DNA of 64,000 nucleotides from Filimonas lacunae (GTDB taxonomy: Bacteria > Bacteroidota > Bacteroidia > Chitinophagales > Chitinophagaceae), in assembly GCF_002355595.1 (NCBI RefSeq), contig NZ_AP017422.1:1550001-1614000 (forward strand), written 5' to 3'. Below the pieces are notes generated by a model. It searched no databases. It was given only the letters and a program-made list of their open reading frames with translations, and had not been told where the DNA came from. Position 1 is the first letter of the stretch. The number at the start of each line of letters is the position of its first letter. The translations under genes were made by a program, and so were the position numbers. Shown piece after piece: positions 54,628-63,581 of the stretch.

Positions 54628-56025
54628 TCAGGCTTCTAAGGGTTGTTTGGTAAATACTGCCATCTGCGAAGGCGCACCGGCCTGTTCTGTTTCTTCTCCC
54701 AGCGCATGCAGGGTGTAGTGATAAGCATAAGCGTCACACACCTGTGTACACCAATGGGTAAACTCTGCTCTTGTCCACTCAAAACGGTGGTCGCTGTGCC
54801 GCATTTTAGTAGTGTCTTCTGTAAACGTACTGTTCCAGTCTTTATTGGGAGTGGTAATCAGTACAGTAGCAGGAGCCATTACGCCAAACAGGTTTTGCAT
54901 CAACGCCGGTAAACGGTCTGGTTCCAGGTGTTCAATCACTTCTACCAGTGCGGCAGCGTCGTAACCATCTAATCGCCTGTCGCGATAAATCACCGACCCT
55001 TGCAGTAGCTGCATACGGTTCCTTTGCTTTTCCGGCAGCTTATCCAGTTTCAGTTTATCCGCTGCAATTTCCAGGCTGCGCACCGATACATCCACACCCG
55101 CAATGCGGGTAAACTGCTGCTGTTTCAGTAATAGCTTTAACAGCTTGCCTTCGCCACAGCCCATATCTGCCACACTGGTAGCGCCTGATTGCAGTAAGGT
55201 GTCGCACACGGTTTGTAAACGCACATCGTGCAAGCGTATTTTGGGTGTTTCCCGGGGCTCTGTTTCTGTTCCTGGCGCGGGTTGCTCTTCGTTCATCAAC
55301 TGATCCAGCGCGCCCTGCATCAGGGATGTCTGGTGTTTCAGGTAACGGCGCACAATCAGGTCTTTTTCCGGGTGTGTTTCCAGCCAGCCTTTTCCTTTGT
55401 CCAGCAACTTCTGCACTTCTTCCTCACTCACCCAGTAATGTTTGTCATTATCCAGCACAGGAATGAGTACATACAAATGAGTAAGCAAAGCCTGTAAGGT
55501 GATGGTATTGGACAGTGTAATGGTAAAATAGCGGCTATCGCCCCATTCCGGAAACTGTGCATCCAGTATATGCTGTTCTGCGTGTAAGGTATAGCCCAGG
55601 GGTAAAAACAGTTTTTCCAGCAATTGCCTGCCACCTCTTACCGGCACCACTGCCACGGTAGCAGTGAAAGGCATAGGCACGGGTACCAGTTCGGGCTTGT
55701 CTTTACATTTACCATTCAGGGCCGTGCTAAAGGCGCGTGCAATAGCAGTGCTCATAAGGGAAGAAGAGGTGTAGGGGCGGTCATTTACATATTGTTCCAG
55801 GGCAAACGCATCGCCCCGGTTACCCGGGTTATCACCACGCACCAACGCCACGGGATCAATATCCAGCAGCAGCGCGCAAGTGCAGCACTCATCAGTAGCG
55901 GCAGGGTAAAAAATATGTGCCACCCCGTTTTTAATCTCTGTTTGCTGCACTTTAGCCGGATGCTTGTGCAGCATATAGCTTAAATCGGTAGCAGGGTAAC
56001 GGGTGGTTGATACGGTTAATAACAT
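54628..56025 (-). CDS. hen1: RNA 3'-terminal ribose 2'-O-methyltransferase (Hen1)
   Basis: A 465-residue Hen1. The N-terminal domain starts MLLTVSTTRYPATDLSYMLH, the standard opening of bacterial Hen1, which supports the start, and it also activates the ligase step of Pnkp. The C-terminal methyltransferase has ADMGCGEGKLL (SAM site, about 280-290) and the metal-binding set E362, E365 and H366 (EVIEH) with H413 in HRFEW. It 2'-O-methylates the 3'-terminal ribose at the break before sealing, protecting the repaired RNA from further cleavage. It is the first gene of the two-gene operon. Confidence 0.95.
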   Translation of the reverse strand: MLLTVSTTRYPATDLSYMLHKHPAKVQQTEIKNGVAHIFYPAATDECCTCALLLDIDPVALVRGDNPGNRGDAFALEQYVNDRPYTSSSLMSTAIARAFSTALNGKCKDKPELVPVPMPFTATVAVVPVRGGRQLLEKLFLPLGYTLHAEQHILDAQFPEWGDSRYFTITLSNTITLQALLTHLYVLIPVLDNDKHYWVSEEEVQKLLDKGKGWLETHPEKDLIVRRYLKHQTSLMQGALDQLMNEEQPAPGTETEPRETPKIRLHDVRLQTVCDTLLQSGATSVADMGCGEGKLLKLLLKQQQFTRIAGVDVSVRSLEIAADKLKLDKLPEKQRNRMQLLQGSVIYRDRRLDGYDAAALVEVIEHLEPDRLPALMQNLFGVMAPATVLITTPNKDWNSTFTEDTTKMRHSDHRFEWTRAEFTHWCTQVCDAYAYHYTLHALGEETEQAGAPSQMAVFTKQPLEA

Positions 56026-56090
56026 ACTGGCCTTGTCAATTTTTACAAAGATGCGGGCAGATGTGTGCAGTGTATTTGCGTAGTAAACAA

Positions 56091-56117
56091 AGCAGGCGTT
56101 TCACTGAAACGCCTGCT
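56091..56117 (-). terminator. Terminator of the outer-membrane barrel gene
   Basis: A 13-bp stem AGCAGGCGTTTCA with a one-base centre lies 13 bases past the stop of the outer-membrane barrel gene. It is nearly identical to the repeat after pnkp at 52041-52070. Confidence 0.75.
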
Positions 56118-56129
56118 GCTGTAGTTATC

Positions 56130-58958
56130 TTAAAAACCTCTTCCTCCGCCGCCACCGCCGCGGAATCCGCCACCACCTCTTCTGCCACCGCCACCATCGC
56201 CATCAGGGCCGGGGCCAAACATTCCAGGCATGCGTTTTTGTTTGGCGCCTGCAAAATTGTTGAGGTTGTAGGTGAAGGTAAGCATCACGTAACGCGTTAA
56301 TAAGTTGGTTTGACTGTTGGTGATTTGGGTAATAGAAGCGTTGGTTTGTACCGTTTGGTTTTGATCGAACAGGTCAAACACACTCAGGCGTATTTCGCCG
56401 TCTTTCTTCTTGAATATCTGTTTGGCTATGGAAGGGCTGAAAATAGGAACACTGGTATTGTAGCCGCCCCTGTTACCGCCGTAATAAGTATAGTCGAAAT
56501 TGAAGGCTACCAGCCAGCCGCTTTTGGTGTAGGCGGTAAGCTCGGTTGAAAATGCCTGTGTAAAGTAACGTACGCTGTTACCGGCACTGCTGCTGATATA
56601 ATACGTGAAAGGTGCGTTGAAGTTAATGTCCAGGTTTTCTTTCAGGTTCGTGGTCCACGAAGGTGTTTCGCCTATAGAAGTGGTGCGGGTATAACGGGAA
56701 GCATTGTTCAGCAACGACTGGCTTTGCGAGTAGTTGAAGTTGGTAACAAAGTTCAGGTTAGATTTAGGTTTCTTTAACGTGAACCCATAGTTTAAATAAC
56801 CGCTGATGCTATAGGTGCCGCCCAGGTTTACATAAGTGCTGGTGCGTCCACCGGTAGCATTGTTCACTACCACTGAGTTTTGAATGTCGTTAACGGTGGT
56901 GCTGGCATTAATAGTAGCAAAAATCACCCTTTGTGTAACCGGGTCAAAGTTGTTATACATAAACCGCACGTTATGGGTAAACTGTGGTTTTAACGCCGGG
57001 TTACCTATCTGGAAGTTTAAACTGTCGCTGGTGGTGGTAAGGGGTTGCAATTGTGTAGCAGAGGGGTTACCGGTTCGGCCATTATAGAAAATCTTGAGCG
57101 AGTTGCTTCTGGTAAAATTATACTGGAAATTGGCCTGCGGGGTAAAGTTTACAAACTTTTGCGATACTTCAATATGCTTGGTGGTATTGGTATTGTCAAA
57201 GCTCATGAATTGTAAGCCCGAACCAAAGCTGGCATTCCATTTCGTGTTTTGAATGCGATAGTTTAAGGTAAACCTGTTAGAGTGGGATGCAAACTCGTAA
57301 GAGTTACTGAACAAGCTATCATAACGGGTAAAGCCCTTACTGGTATTGTCGTACTCGTAAGTGTTGTTTATGTTCTTATTATAATTATAAGCAAAGTTAT
57401 AGTTCAACTCCAGTATCATGTTTTTAGCAATAGGCTCGGTATACGATATCGTTGGGCTAAAGCTGTAAGAATGGAATGAATCGGTATAATACTGGTTCAG
57501 AGTATCAATAAGGCCTTGTCTGTATTTGCTGTTGATGGCATAGTAATTACCATAGCCGTTGTTAGCGGCAGCGCTGCCATTCAAGTCCAGGGAAAGGGTT
57601 CTGGCCTTTTTCTTAAACTTGTGTCTGAGCTGTAACGATATATTGTTGAAGCTGTAGCCAGTGTTATAACCATTGCTTCTGGAAACAGACTGGTTTACGG
57701 TATCTCCTTTGTAATCGGTAGTTACACTATGTGAAGTGCTGTTAGGCGTAGTGGTTTGAAAAGAGCCATTGGGACGAAACACCAGCGAGTTGCTGCTGTC
57801 GAACTGTGTTTCCAGGTTAAAAGCAATCCGGTGGTTACGGTTGTTTTGTATGCTGGACGAACCCCTGTCGCCATTAAACAGCGTGGTATCTGCGTTAGAA
57901 ATGTTTTTGGTAACGCTTTGCTGTTGTGTGCTAACATGCTGGCTATTATAGAAGTACGATCCGGATGCTTCCGTTTTACCCCAGGTATCGCGGTAATTAC
58001 CGCCGCCGGCCCATACCGTGGTAATGCCGGGACTGCTGGTAGTGCTACCACCGCCGTTGCCACCGCCACGTCTGCTGCCACCTTGTGAACCCAGCACGTC
58101 CTGGATGGTAAAGTTTTGTTTGTTGATGTCGTTGCCCTGACCCAGTATGGATATCTGGCGGTCGCCATCAAAACGGTGCAGGTTTACACTCAGATCGTAA
58201 TTTTCGTTGGTGCCTGCACCAGCTACCATCTTGCCAAAATAACCTTTGCGTTTATCTTTTTTGGTAGTGATGTTGATGGTTTTTACACGGTTACCATCGT
58301 CAAAGCCGGTGAACTTGCTTTGATCGCTCTGATCGTCAAATACCTGTATTTTATCAATTACATCTGGTGGCAGGTTGCGGGTAGCCATTTTAGGGTCATC
58401 ACCAAAAAAGCGCTTGCCATCTACCAATATTCTTTTTACGGTTTCGCCCTGTGCGGTTACGTTACCAGCCTGATCTACCTGTACGCCAGGAAGTTTTTTC
58501 AGCAGGTCTTCGGCCACCGCGTTGGGCTTGGTTTTAAACATAGATGCGTTGTACTCTACCGTATCTTTTTTTACAATGATAGGGGAGGCCTGCACTACCA
58601 CGTTACCCAGGTTATTGAAATCGGGCTTGAGGTAAAGAGTGCCTGCATCAAATGTGGTTTTTGTGTCGTTGATGGTAAAGGAAGTAAAGCTGCTGACATA
58701 GCTCTGGAAGCTTACACGTAGCAGATAGGTGCCCCAGGGTAAATTCTGTATGCGAAAGGTGCCATCGGCTGCACTCAATTCCTCTACCACTACAGTAGAG
58801 TCGGTTTTGTGTAAAACACTCACAGTGGCTTCTTTGAGTGTTTGCATCAGCACTGTGTCTTTCAGGCTGCCCTTCACACTGCCGTTTCCGGGTGTTTGGG
58901 CAAAGGGGTATGAAAAGCAAACTGTCGTTAATAGTAACGCGGCAATGCGTTTGATCAT
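56130..58958 (-). CDS. TonB-dependent-receptor-like outer-membrane beta-barrel protein
   Basis: A 942-residue protein with signal peptide (MIKRIAALLLTTVCFSYPFA), a CarboxypepD_reg-like domain (about 25-110), a plug-like domain (about 120-230; KTKPNAVAEDLLKKLPGVQV, then GNVTAQGETVKRILVDG) and a C-terminal beta barrel of the OMP_b-brl_3 type. The C-terminal end is unusually rich in Gly and Arg (GGGGRRGGGGFRGGGG). It is not a SusC and has no SusD partner. The ligand is unknown. Confidence 0.9.
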   Translation of the reverse strand: MIKRIAALLLTTVCFSYPFAQTPGNGSVKGSLKDTVLMQTLKEATVSVLHKTDSTVVVEELSAADGTFRIQNLPWGTYLLRVSFQSYVSSFTSFTINDTKTTFDAGTLYLKPDFNNLGNVVVQASPIIVKKDTVEYNASMFKTKPNAVAEDLLKKLPGVQVDQAGNVTAQGETVKRILVDGKRFFGDDPKMATRNLPPDVIDKIQVFDDQSDQSKFTGFDDGNRVKTINITTKKDKRKGYFGKMVAGAGTNENYDLSVNLHRFDGDRQISILGQGNDINKQNFTIQDVLGSQGGSRRGGGNGGGSTTSSPGITTVWAGGGNYRDTWGKTEASGSYFYNSQHVSTQQQSVTKNISNADTTLFNGDRGSSSIQNNRNHRIAFNLETQFDSSNSLVFRPNGSFQTTTPNSTSHSVTTDYKGDTVNQSVSRSNGYNTGYSFNNISLQLRHKFKKKARTLSLDLNGSAAANNGYGNYYAINSKYRQGLIDTLNQYYTDSFHSYSFSPTISYTEPIAKNMILELNYNFAYNYNKNINNTYEYDNTSKGFTRYDSLFSNSYEFASHSNRFTLNYRIQNTKWNASFGSGLQFMSFDNTNTTKHIEVSQKFVNFTPQANFQYNFTRSNSLKIFYNGRTGNPSATQLQPLTTTSDSLNFQIGNPALKPQFTHNVRFMYNNFDPVTQRVIFATINASTTVNDIQNSVVVNNATGGRTSTYVNLGGTYSISGYLNYGFTLKKPKSNLNFVTNFNYSQSQSLLNNASRYTRTTSIGETPSWTTNLKENLDINFNAPFTYYISSSAGNSVRYFTQAFSTELTAYTKSGWLVAFNFDYTYYGGNRGGYNTSVPIFSPSIAKQIFKKKDGEIRLSVFDLFDQNQTVQTNASITQITNSQTNLLTRYVMLTFTYNLNNFAGAKQKRMPGMFGPGPDGDGGGGRRGGGGFRGGGGGGRGF

Positions 58959-59136
58959 AATAGTTAATTAAGTTGTACCGGGTATAAGTTCTGCGTTTGA
59001 CTGACAAAGTTATGACCGGTTTAAAGAAAGGTACGAGGGCTGTCGTACTGATGCTGCAAATCAGGCGGATTATACTGCGAAATGCGAATAAAAAACGGTG
59101 AAACAGGGAAAAATGTTTCGGCCTTACGCAGAAATA

Positions 59137-59931
59137 TCAGCTGATTTGAATGGTTTTGCCGTCAACGGGGATAGATACTTTTTGCAGCAACCCCTCCGTG
59201 GTAAGAAAGGATGCCAGTTCTTTACGGGTAAGCCAGCAGTGGTTTAAGGCTTCCATGTGTACGGCAATAACACGGGTGTGCGGGGAGTGTTCCAGTACCT
59301 TTTGCACATCTTCGGCTGTCATAATAATAGGGCCGCCGGTAGTAAAGGCGGCACCGCCGCTATTCAATATCGTGGTTTGTGGCTTATAGGTTTGCAGGGC
59401 GTCTGCTACTTCATCACACCAGATAGTGTCGCCTGCAATATATAGTGTGCAGTGTTGGTGTTGAATAACAAAGCCCGATACCGGCCCCATTACTTTACCT
59501 ATTTCGCTGGTGCCATGTTGGCCGCCGGTTCTGTAAAGGGTAAACTGGTTCCATTCCAGGGATGTTTCAATAGCGGTGACTTGTGAAAAGCCCTGGTCTT
59601 TTATTTTTTGCACATCAGCTGGCTGGCAAAAGATCTGTTTTTGTTTATCCAAACGTTTCTGGGCTGCCACATCCCAATGGTCGCGGTGAGTGTGGGTGAT
59701 CAGCACGGCATCCACTTCCTGTAACAGGTGGTCCAGTTCTGTATCGCTCAGAGGGAGGTTGGTGGTGGGAATACGAATATCGTTGCCGGCATTGGGCACG
59801 GGGTCCATCGCGCCTTTGGCAGACAACATGGGATCTACCAGTAAGGTAGTGTTACCTATCCGTATCACAATCGTTGCATTGCGCAGCAGTTGTATGCTGC
59901 AGGCTACCTTACCTGTGCTGATCACATTCAC
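59137..59931 (-). CDS. Metallo-beta-lactamase-fold hydrolase (UlaG-like)
   Basis: A 264-residue cytosolic metallohydrolase. The metal-binding HxHxDH motif is H80-T-H82-R-D84-H85, preceded by TTLLVDPML and followed by the later His/Asp sites in GDTIWCDEV and VHMEALNH. This is the UlaG/YycJ-like branch used on phosphoesters, lactones or nucleotide compounds. It is monocistronic, with the outer-membrane barrel gene downstream on the same strand across a 178-base gap. The substrate is not deducible. Confidence 0.9.
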   Translation of the reverse strand: MNVISTGKVACSIQLLRNATIVIRIGNTTLLVDPMLSAKGAMDPVPNAGNDIRIPTTNLPLSDTELDHLLQEVDAVLITHTHRDHWDVAAQKRLDKQKQIFCQPADVQKIKDQGFSQVTAIETSLEWNQFTLYRTGGQHGTSEIGKVMGPVSGFVIQHQHCTLYIAGDTIWCDEVADALQTYKPQTTILNSGGAAFTTGGPIIMTAEDVQKVLEHSPHTRVIAVHMEALNHCWLTRKELASFLTTEGLLQKVSIPVDGKTIQIS

Positions 59932-60002
59932 TGTTTCCTGTAAGTTACAGAATCCGCGAGGGATTTAATAGCCCTGGCCGGGATTTTTGCAGGCAGTAAC
60001 TG

Positions 60003-60110
60003 TTATTTCATGGTGGTAAGGTTGCCCAGCTGATTTTTGAAATACTGCGAATAGTCTGCCGCTTCCTGTGCCCCCAGGTGCAGCCCGTCTGTTCGTGCGT
60101 TTGACAATCA
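60003..60110 (-). pseudogene. Possible 3' remnant of an SGNH/GDSL esterase gene
   Basis: On the minus strand an open frame ends at 60003 with RTDGLHLGAQEAADY followed by QYFKNQLGNLTTMK. The D-G-x-H wording is the C-terminal active-site block (Asp and His) of SGNH esterases. Upstream of 60110 the frame hits a stop, and no other part of such an enzyme is seen. It looks like the last 30 or so codons of a deleted gene. Confidence is low because only one block is present. Confidence 0.35.
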
Positions 60111-60241
60111 CATGTAATCCATCATACACCGACATGTCGGGAAGTGCAACCGGGCTGACAGAAAAGAGGGGAGGGCTGACGAATAAAAATGTATTTCTGC
60201 AATAGCTGCTGTCCGTGTTTACGGGTTTGTTAACAGATTAG

Positions 60242-60593
60242 ACAGACGGCAAAAAAGCACTTACGGAAAAAATATTCGTGCTGACGGAGGTTCCGTTCGA
60301 ACGAACGGAACCTCCGTATGGCCATACAGAAAAAGTATTCGTAAGAACCGGGTGTATGTACGACCAAACGGGACTTCAGTACGTGCAAACCCTTTTGTTG
60401 TACGCTCCAACGGAATTTCGGTATGTGCGTACAGGGAAGATGTTTGCGCAAACGGAGTGTATGCGCGGCCAGACCAAAGACGTGTACGGCCAAGCAGAAT
60501 GTCTGTCCGTACGAACGGAAATTCTGTTTGCTCATACATATGCTTCGTCCGTTCGAACGGAATCTCCGTCAGCACGAATATTTTTCCCGTAAG
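60242..60593. repeat. 21-bp periodic array bounded by a 44-bp inverted repeat
   Basis: About 15 units of 21 bases lie from 60263 to 60577, plus a weak unit from 60242. Read on the plus strand they give heptads of the form T-E-x-x-(F/Y)-x-R, for example TEVPFER and TEFRYVR. On the minus strand they give VPFVRTE and IPLERTT. Both strands are open throughout. The ends, 60260-60303 and 60550-60593, are inverted copies of each other with 42 of 44 bases identical. The rest of the gap from 59932 to 60715 holds only the possible esterase remnant at 60003. It sits between the metallo-hydrolase gene and the response-regulator gene. Confidence 0.8.
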
Positions 60594-60715
60594 TGGCTCC
60601 GGTTTTCTGAATAGACTCAATAGAACCCAAAAAGGCAGAATAGTTGTCGGTACGCTCTTTTTTAAAGAGCGTTGGAAGGGGAGTGAACGGCTGTATATCA
60701 ATGTGGCGTGCCTGA

Positions 60716-61357
60716 TTATAGCAATTGATGCTGTACGGCTTCTGTAATTAAAGCAGCGGCGTTTTTTACCGCAAATTTTTGCATCAGGTTTCTGCGGTGG
60801 GTTTCTATGGTAAGTATGCTCAGAGATAGCTGGTTGGCTATTTCGGGGTTGGTTTTGCCTTCCGCTATCAATTGCAGTATCTGCTTTTCTCTTTTGGTTA
60901 AAGGAGGAATGGTTTTGAGTGCACTGGTGTTGGGCCGGGCCATGATTTTTTTTACTTCGGTGCTAAAAGTTACCTGTCCGTCTAATGCTTCTTCTATGCA
61001 TTTCAAAAACTCTTCGGAGGCCACATTTTTCAACAAATAACCACTGGCTCCGTTTTGCAGCATTTGCATAATCAACGGGCGCTCGCTGTGGTTGCTGAAT
61101 GCCAGCACGCAGGTGGCAGGTGATAGCTGTTTAATTTTTTTGCAGAGTTCAGCGCCGTGAATATCGGGCAGGGTAATGTCCAGCAGCACTACCTGCACCG
61201 CATGGCCGGACAGGAATTGCAAAAAATCGTTGCCGGTGGTAAAAGTGCCGGCAATGCTAATATGCTTTTCTTTCCGGAAAAAGCTTTCCAATCCCTGCAA
61301 TACTACGGGATGATCATCTACAATAGCCAGTGAAATAAGGGTGCTATCCTGCAACAT
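60716..61357 (-). CDS. NarL/LuxR-family response regulator
   Basis: A 213-residue two-component response regulator: a receiver domain with phospho-acceptor D60 in VVLLDITLPD, and a C-terminal LuxR-type helix-turn-helix (LTKREKQILQLIAEGKTNPE, then IANQLSLSILTIETHRRNLM). Its start overlaps the end of the histidine kinase gene by 14 bases, which pairs the two proteins. Target genes are unknown. Confidence 0.95.
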   Translation of the reverse strand: MLQDSTLISLAIVDDHPVVLQGLESFFRKEKHISIAGTFTTGNDFLQFLSGHAVQVVLLDITLPDIHGAELCKKIKQLSPATCVLAFSNHSERPLIMQMLQNGASGYLLKNVASEEFLKCIEEALDGQVTFSTEVKKIMARPNTSALKTIPPLTKREKQILQLIAEGKTNPEIANQLSLSILTIETHRRNLMQKFAVKNAAALITEAVQHQLL

Positions 61358-63338
61358 TCAGTTCTATGTTTATAGTGGTGCCTTCATTAATGGCGGCTAT
61401 AATTTCCATTTTACCCTGCAGGTATTCTACCCGCTTTTTAATATTGGTAAGTCCTATGCCTTTGGTGCGACCAATCAGGCTCATGTCAAAACCCTTGCCA
61501 TTGTCTTCCGCGGTGATTAATAAGATGTTTTGGTTTTGTGAGCATTGTATTACAATATGGGTAGCGTGGGCGTGCTTCATTGCATTCGACAGCATTTCCT
61601 GCACAATACGGTATATGGTTACCTGTATGCCTTTGGGCAGTTGCGTACTCAGGCCAAAGGGCTGGAAAGAGATGCTGAGTTGATCGCTGGAAAGGGAATC
61701 GCATAAGTCGTATAAAGCAGCTGCCAGTCCATAGGAAAGCAAGGCTTCCGGCATCATATTATGTGCAATGCGGCGCAGTTCGGTAGAGGAATGGTCTATC
61801 TGTGAAATAATCTTATGCAGCTCGTTGTGGCTGGTGGCTGGCGATCCGGGTAAGGTGCTCAGGTTCAGTTTAATGCCTGCCAGCATGCCTCCTAATCCAT
61901 CGTGTAAATCACGTGCTATCCGTTCCCGCTCATTCTCTTCGCCCTGTAATAAAGCCTGGCCTATCTGTATCTGTTTTTGTTGTTCGGCATCCCTGAGCTG
62001 TTGCAGGTAATTCAGCTCTTTTTGTTTTGCCAGTTTTTTATTGTTGCGATACAGGAGCATCGCAAAGCTGGCAATAGCCAGTAACAGTAAAGAAGCTATA
62101 CCCAGTAACCAGTTCATTAAACGTTGGTTATGGGCAGATAGGGTGGCTTTGGTTTTGGCGGCATCCAGGGCAGCAATCTTCTTTTCGTCTTCGGCCTTAT
62201 TGTATTTTATTTCCAGCTCCTGTATGTTCTTTTGCAGTTTGCTTTCGCTAAGGCTGTCGCTTAGTTTGCTGTATTGCTGGCTCCAGTTATAGGCTTCCCG
62301 CATATCGCCCAGGCTGGCGTTTACAGCAGCCAGGTGCTGGTATATCATTTTACGGTTATTTACCTCTTTGGTGAGCGTGCCTTCCTGCATCAGTTCCATC
62401 AGCAGCGCGCGCGCTGGTCCGTATTGCTTGGATTCCAGCAGTATGTTATACTTTCTAAACACCAGCATCTGTAACAGCTGTTGCTGGTTGAGTTGTTTGG
62501 CCATGGCAATGCCTTTGTTTAAGCTGGTCATAGCACTGTCAAACTCATTTACAGTGGTGTAGTATAATGCTTCGTTATAATAGTAGTTGGGAAGGTTTAC
62601 AGATTGCGGATAGGGGGCCAGCAGCTTCCATGCCTTATCCAGACATACCCGGGCTTCCGAAGGCTTTTTGTTATAGATGTTATTGCTGGCAGCGGATAAG
62701 TAAGCAAACAATAAGCTGGATGAGCTAGGATGTTTGGTTTCCAGCAGCGTAATGGCTTTGTTGTTGTAGGTTTCTGCTTTATCAAAACGTGCATTGTTCA
62801 TCAGCAGGGTGGCCAGTTGCGTATAAAAGTGGGCTATCTTTTCATCGTTGCCTGCTTTTTCTGCCAGCGGAATAGCTTTATTTAACCAGGTGTTTACCAC
62901 AAAATCATCGCCTTTTTCGTTGCGCAGCATAATGCCATAGTTAAACCACGACATGGACTGATACAAGTATGCTTCCCGTGTGGTAAAGGCAGCCAGTGCC
63001 TGTTGCGCCTGTAAAAAAGCATCGGCAGCCTTAGCGGTGTTAGAAGCAAAGTACAACTGCCCCAGGTAAAAAGGATACAATGCTTTTACATAAGGGGACG
63101 AGCTGCTTAGCGCACGACCTGTTTCCAGAAAAGCAGCGCTTTTAGCTGTGTCTTTACCCCGCCAGTATTCACTGAGTTGAAAGTTAACCCTGGCCCTGGT
63201 GCTGTCGTTTACGGCGTGTTGCAGCACGTGGCCCAGGCTGTCGGAGTATGCGTTTTCATTTAGTGGCACGGATTGCTGTGCCTTGCCTGTGGTAGCTGTT
63301 GTTGCCAGCAACAGCAGTGATCCAAACAATAGCCTCAT
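61344..63338 (-). CDS. TPR-containing sensor histidine kinase (HisKA_3)
   Basis: A 664-residue sensor kinase. The start at 63338 (MRLLFGSLLLLATTATTGKAQ) gives a signal peptide. A long periplasmic TPR region (about 30-385) is followed by one membrane helix (about 410-430; WLLGIASLLLLAIASFAMLL) and a short coiled coil. A HisKA_3 dimerisation domain carries H479 in ERIARDLHDGLGGM and is followed by an HATPase_c domain (TVYRIVQEMLSNAMKHA, DNGKGF). This type pairs with LuxR-family regulators, as here. The signal is unknown. Confidence 0.94.
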   Translation of the reverse strand: MRLLFGSLLLLATTATTGKAQQSVPLNENAYSDSLGHVLQHAVNDSTRARVNFQLSEYWRGKDTAKSAAFLETGRALSSSSPYVKALYPFYLGQLYFASNTAKAADAFLQAQQALAAFTTREAYLYQSMSWFNYGIMLRNEKGDDFVVNTWLNKAIPLAEKAGNDEKIAHFYTQLATLLMNNARFDKAETYNNKAITLLETKHPSSSSLLFAYLSAASNNIYNKKPSEARVCLDKAWKLLAPYPQSVNLPNYYYNEALYYTTVNEFDSAMTSLNKGIAMAKQLNQQQLLQMLVFRKYNILLESKQYGPARALLMELMQEGTLTKEVNNRKMIYQHLAAVNASLGDMREAYNWSQQYSKLSDSLSESKLQKNIQELEIKYNKAEDEKKIAALDAAKTKATLSAHNQRLMNWLLGIASLLLLAIASFAMLLYRNNKKLAKQKELNYLQQLRDAEQQKQIQIGQALLQGEENERERIARDLHDGLGGMLAGIKLNLSTLPGSPATSHNELHKIISQIDHSSTELRRIAHNMMPEALLSYGLAAALYDLCDSLSSDQLSISFQPFGLSTQLPKGIQVTIYRIVQEMLSNAMKHAHATHIVIQCSQNQNILLITAEDNGKGFDMSLIGRTKGIGLTNIKKRVEYLQGKMEIIAAINEGTTINIELNVAG

Positions 63339-63428
63339 ATGCACTAAAATAAGCATAAAAAAATAAAGTGGAGGATGGGCTGACTACATCATGTGTGCAG
63401 GCATGTTAAAATTTAGTAAGTTTGAAAT

Positions 63429-63581
63429 ATGCAGCAAGAAGAAGCAGACAAGAGTAAACAGGATACAAAACAGTTGACAGAACTGGAAGAATTTCTATTG
63501 TCAGCACCTACCTTTTCGGAAAAGCAACTTGCTGAAATAGAGAAAACCAGAGTGTACATTAATCAATGGCAAACAAAATAA
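63429..63581 (+). CDS. Small antitoxin-like protein of a vapBC-type pair
   Basis: A 50-residue charged, helical protein (MQQEEADKSKQDTKQLTELE at the start) with the core FLLSAPTFSEKQLAEIEKTR and the tail INQWQTK, a pattern I associate with short antitoxins encoded directly before PIN-domain toxins in Bacteroidota. It overlaps the start of the broken toxin gene by 16 bases, the usual arrangement. It has no in-frame start further upstream. It may now be a solitary antitoxin. Confidence 0.6.
   Translation: MQQEEADKSKQDTKQLTELEEFLLSAPTFSEKQLAEIEKTRVYINQWQTK

Noticed and set aside
58116-58721. 201-codon plus-strand frame
   Set aside because: Shadow of the outer-membrane barrel gene.
60242-60593. 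CRISPR array
   Set aside because: Units are contiguous, degenerate and 21 bases long without unique spacers, and no cas gene is present.
60230-60747. Several overlapping frames on both strands over the 60-kb array as proteins
   Set aside because: Same reason: open frames on both strands follow from the repeat period and the inverted ends.
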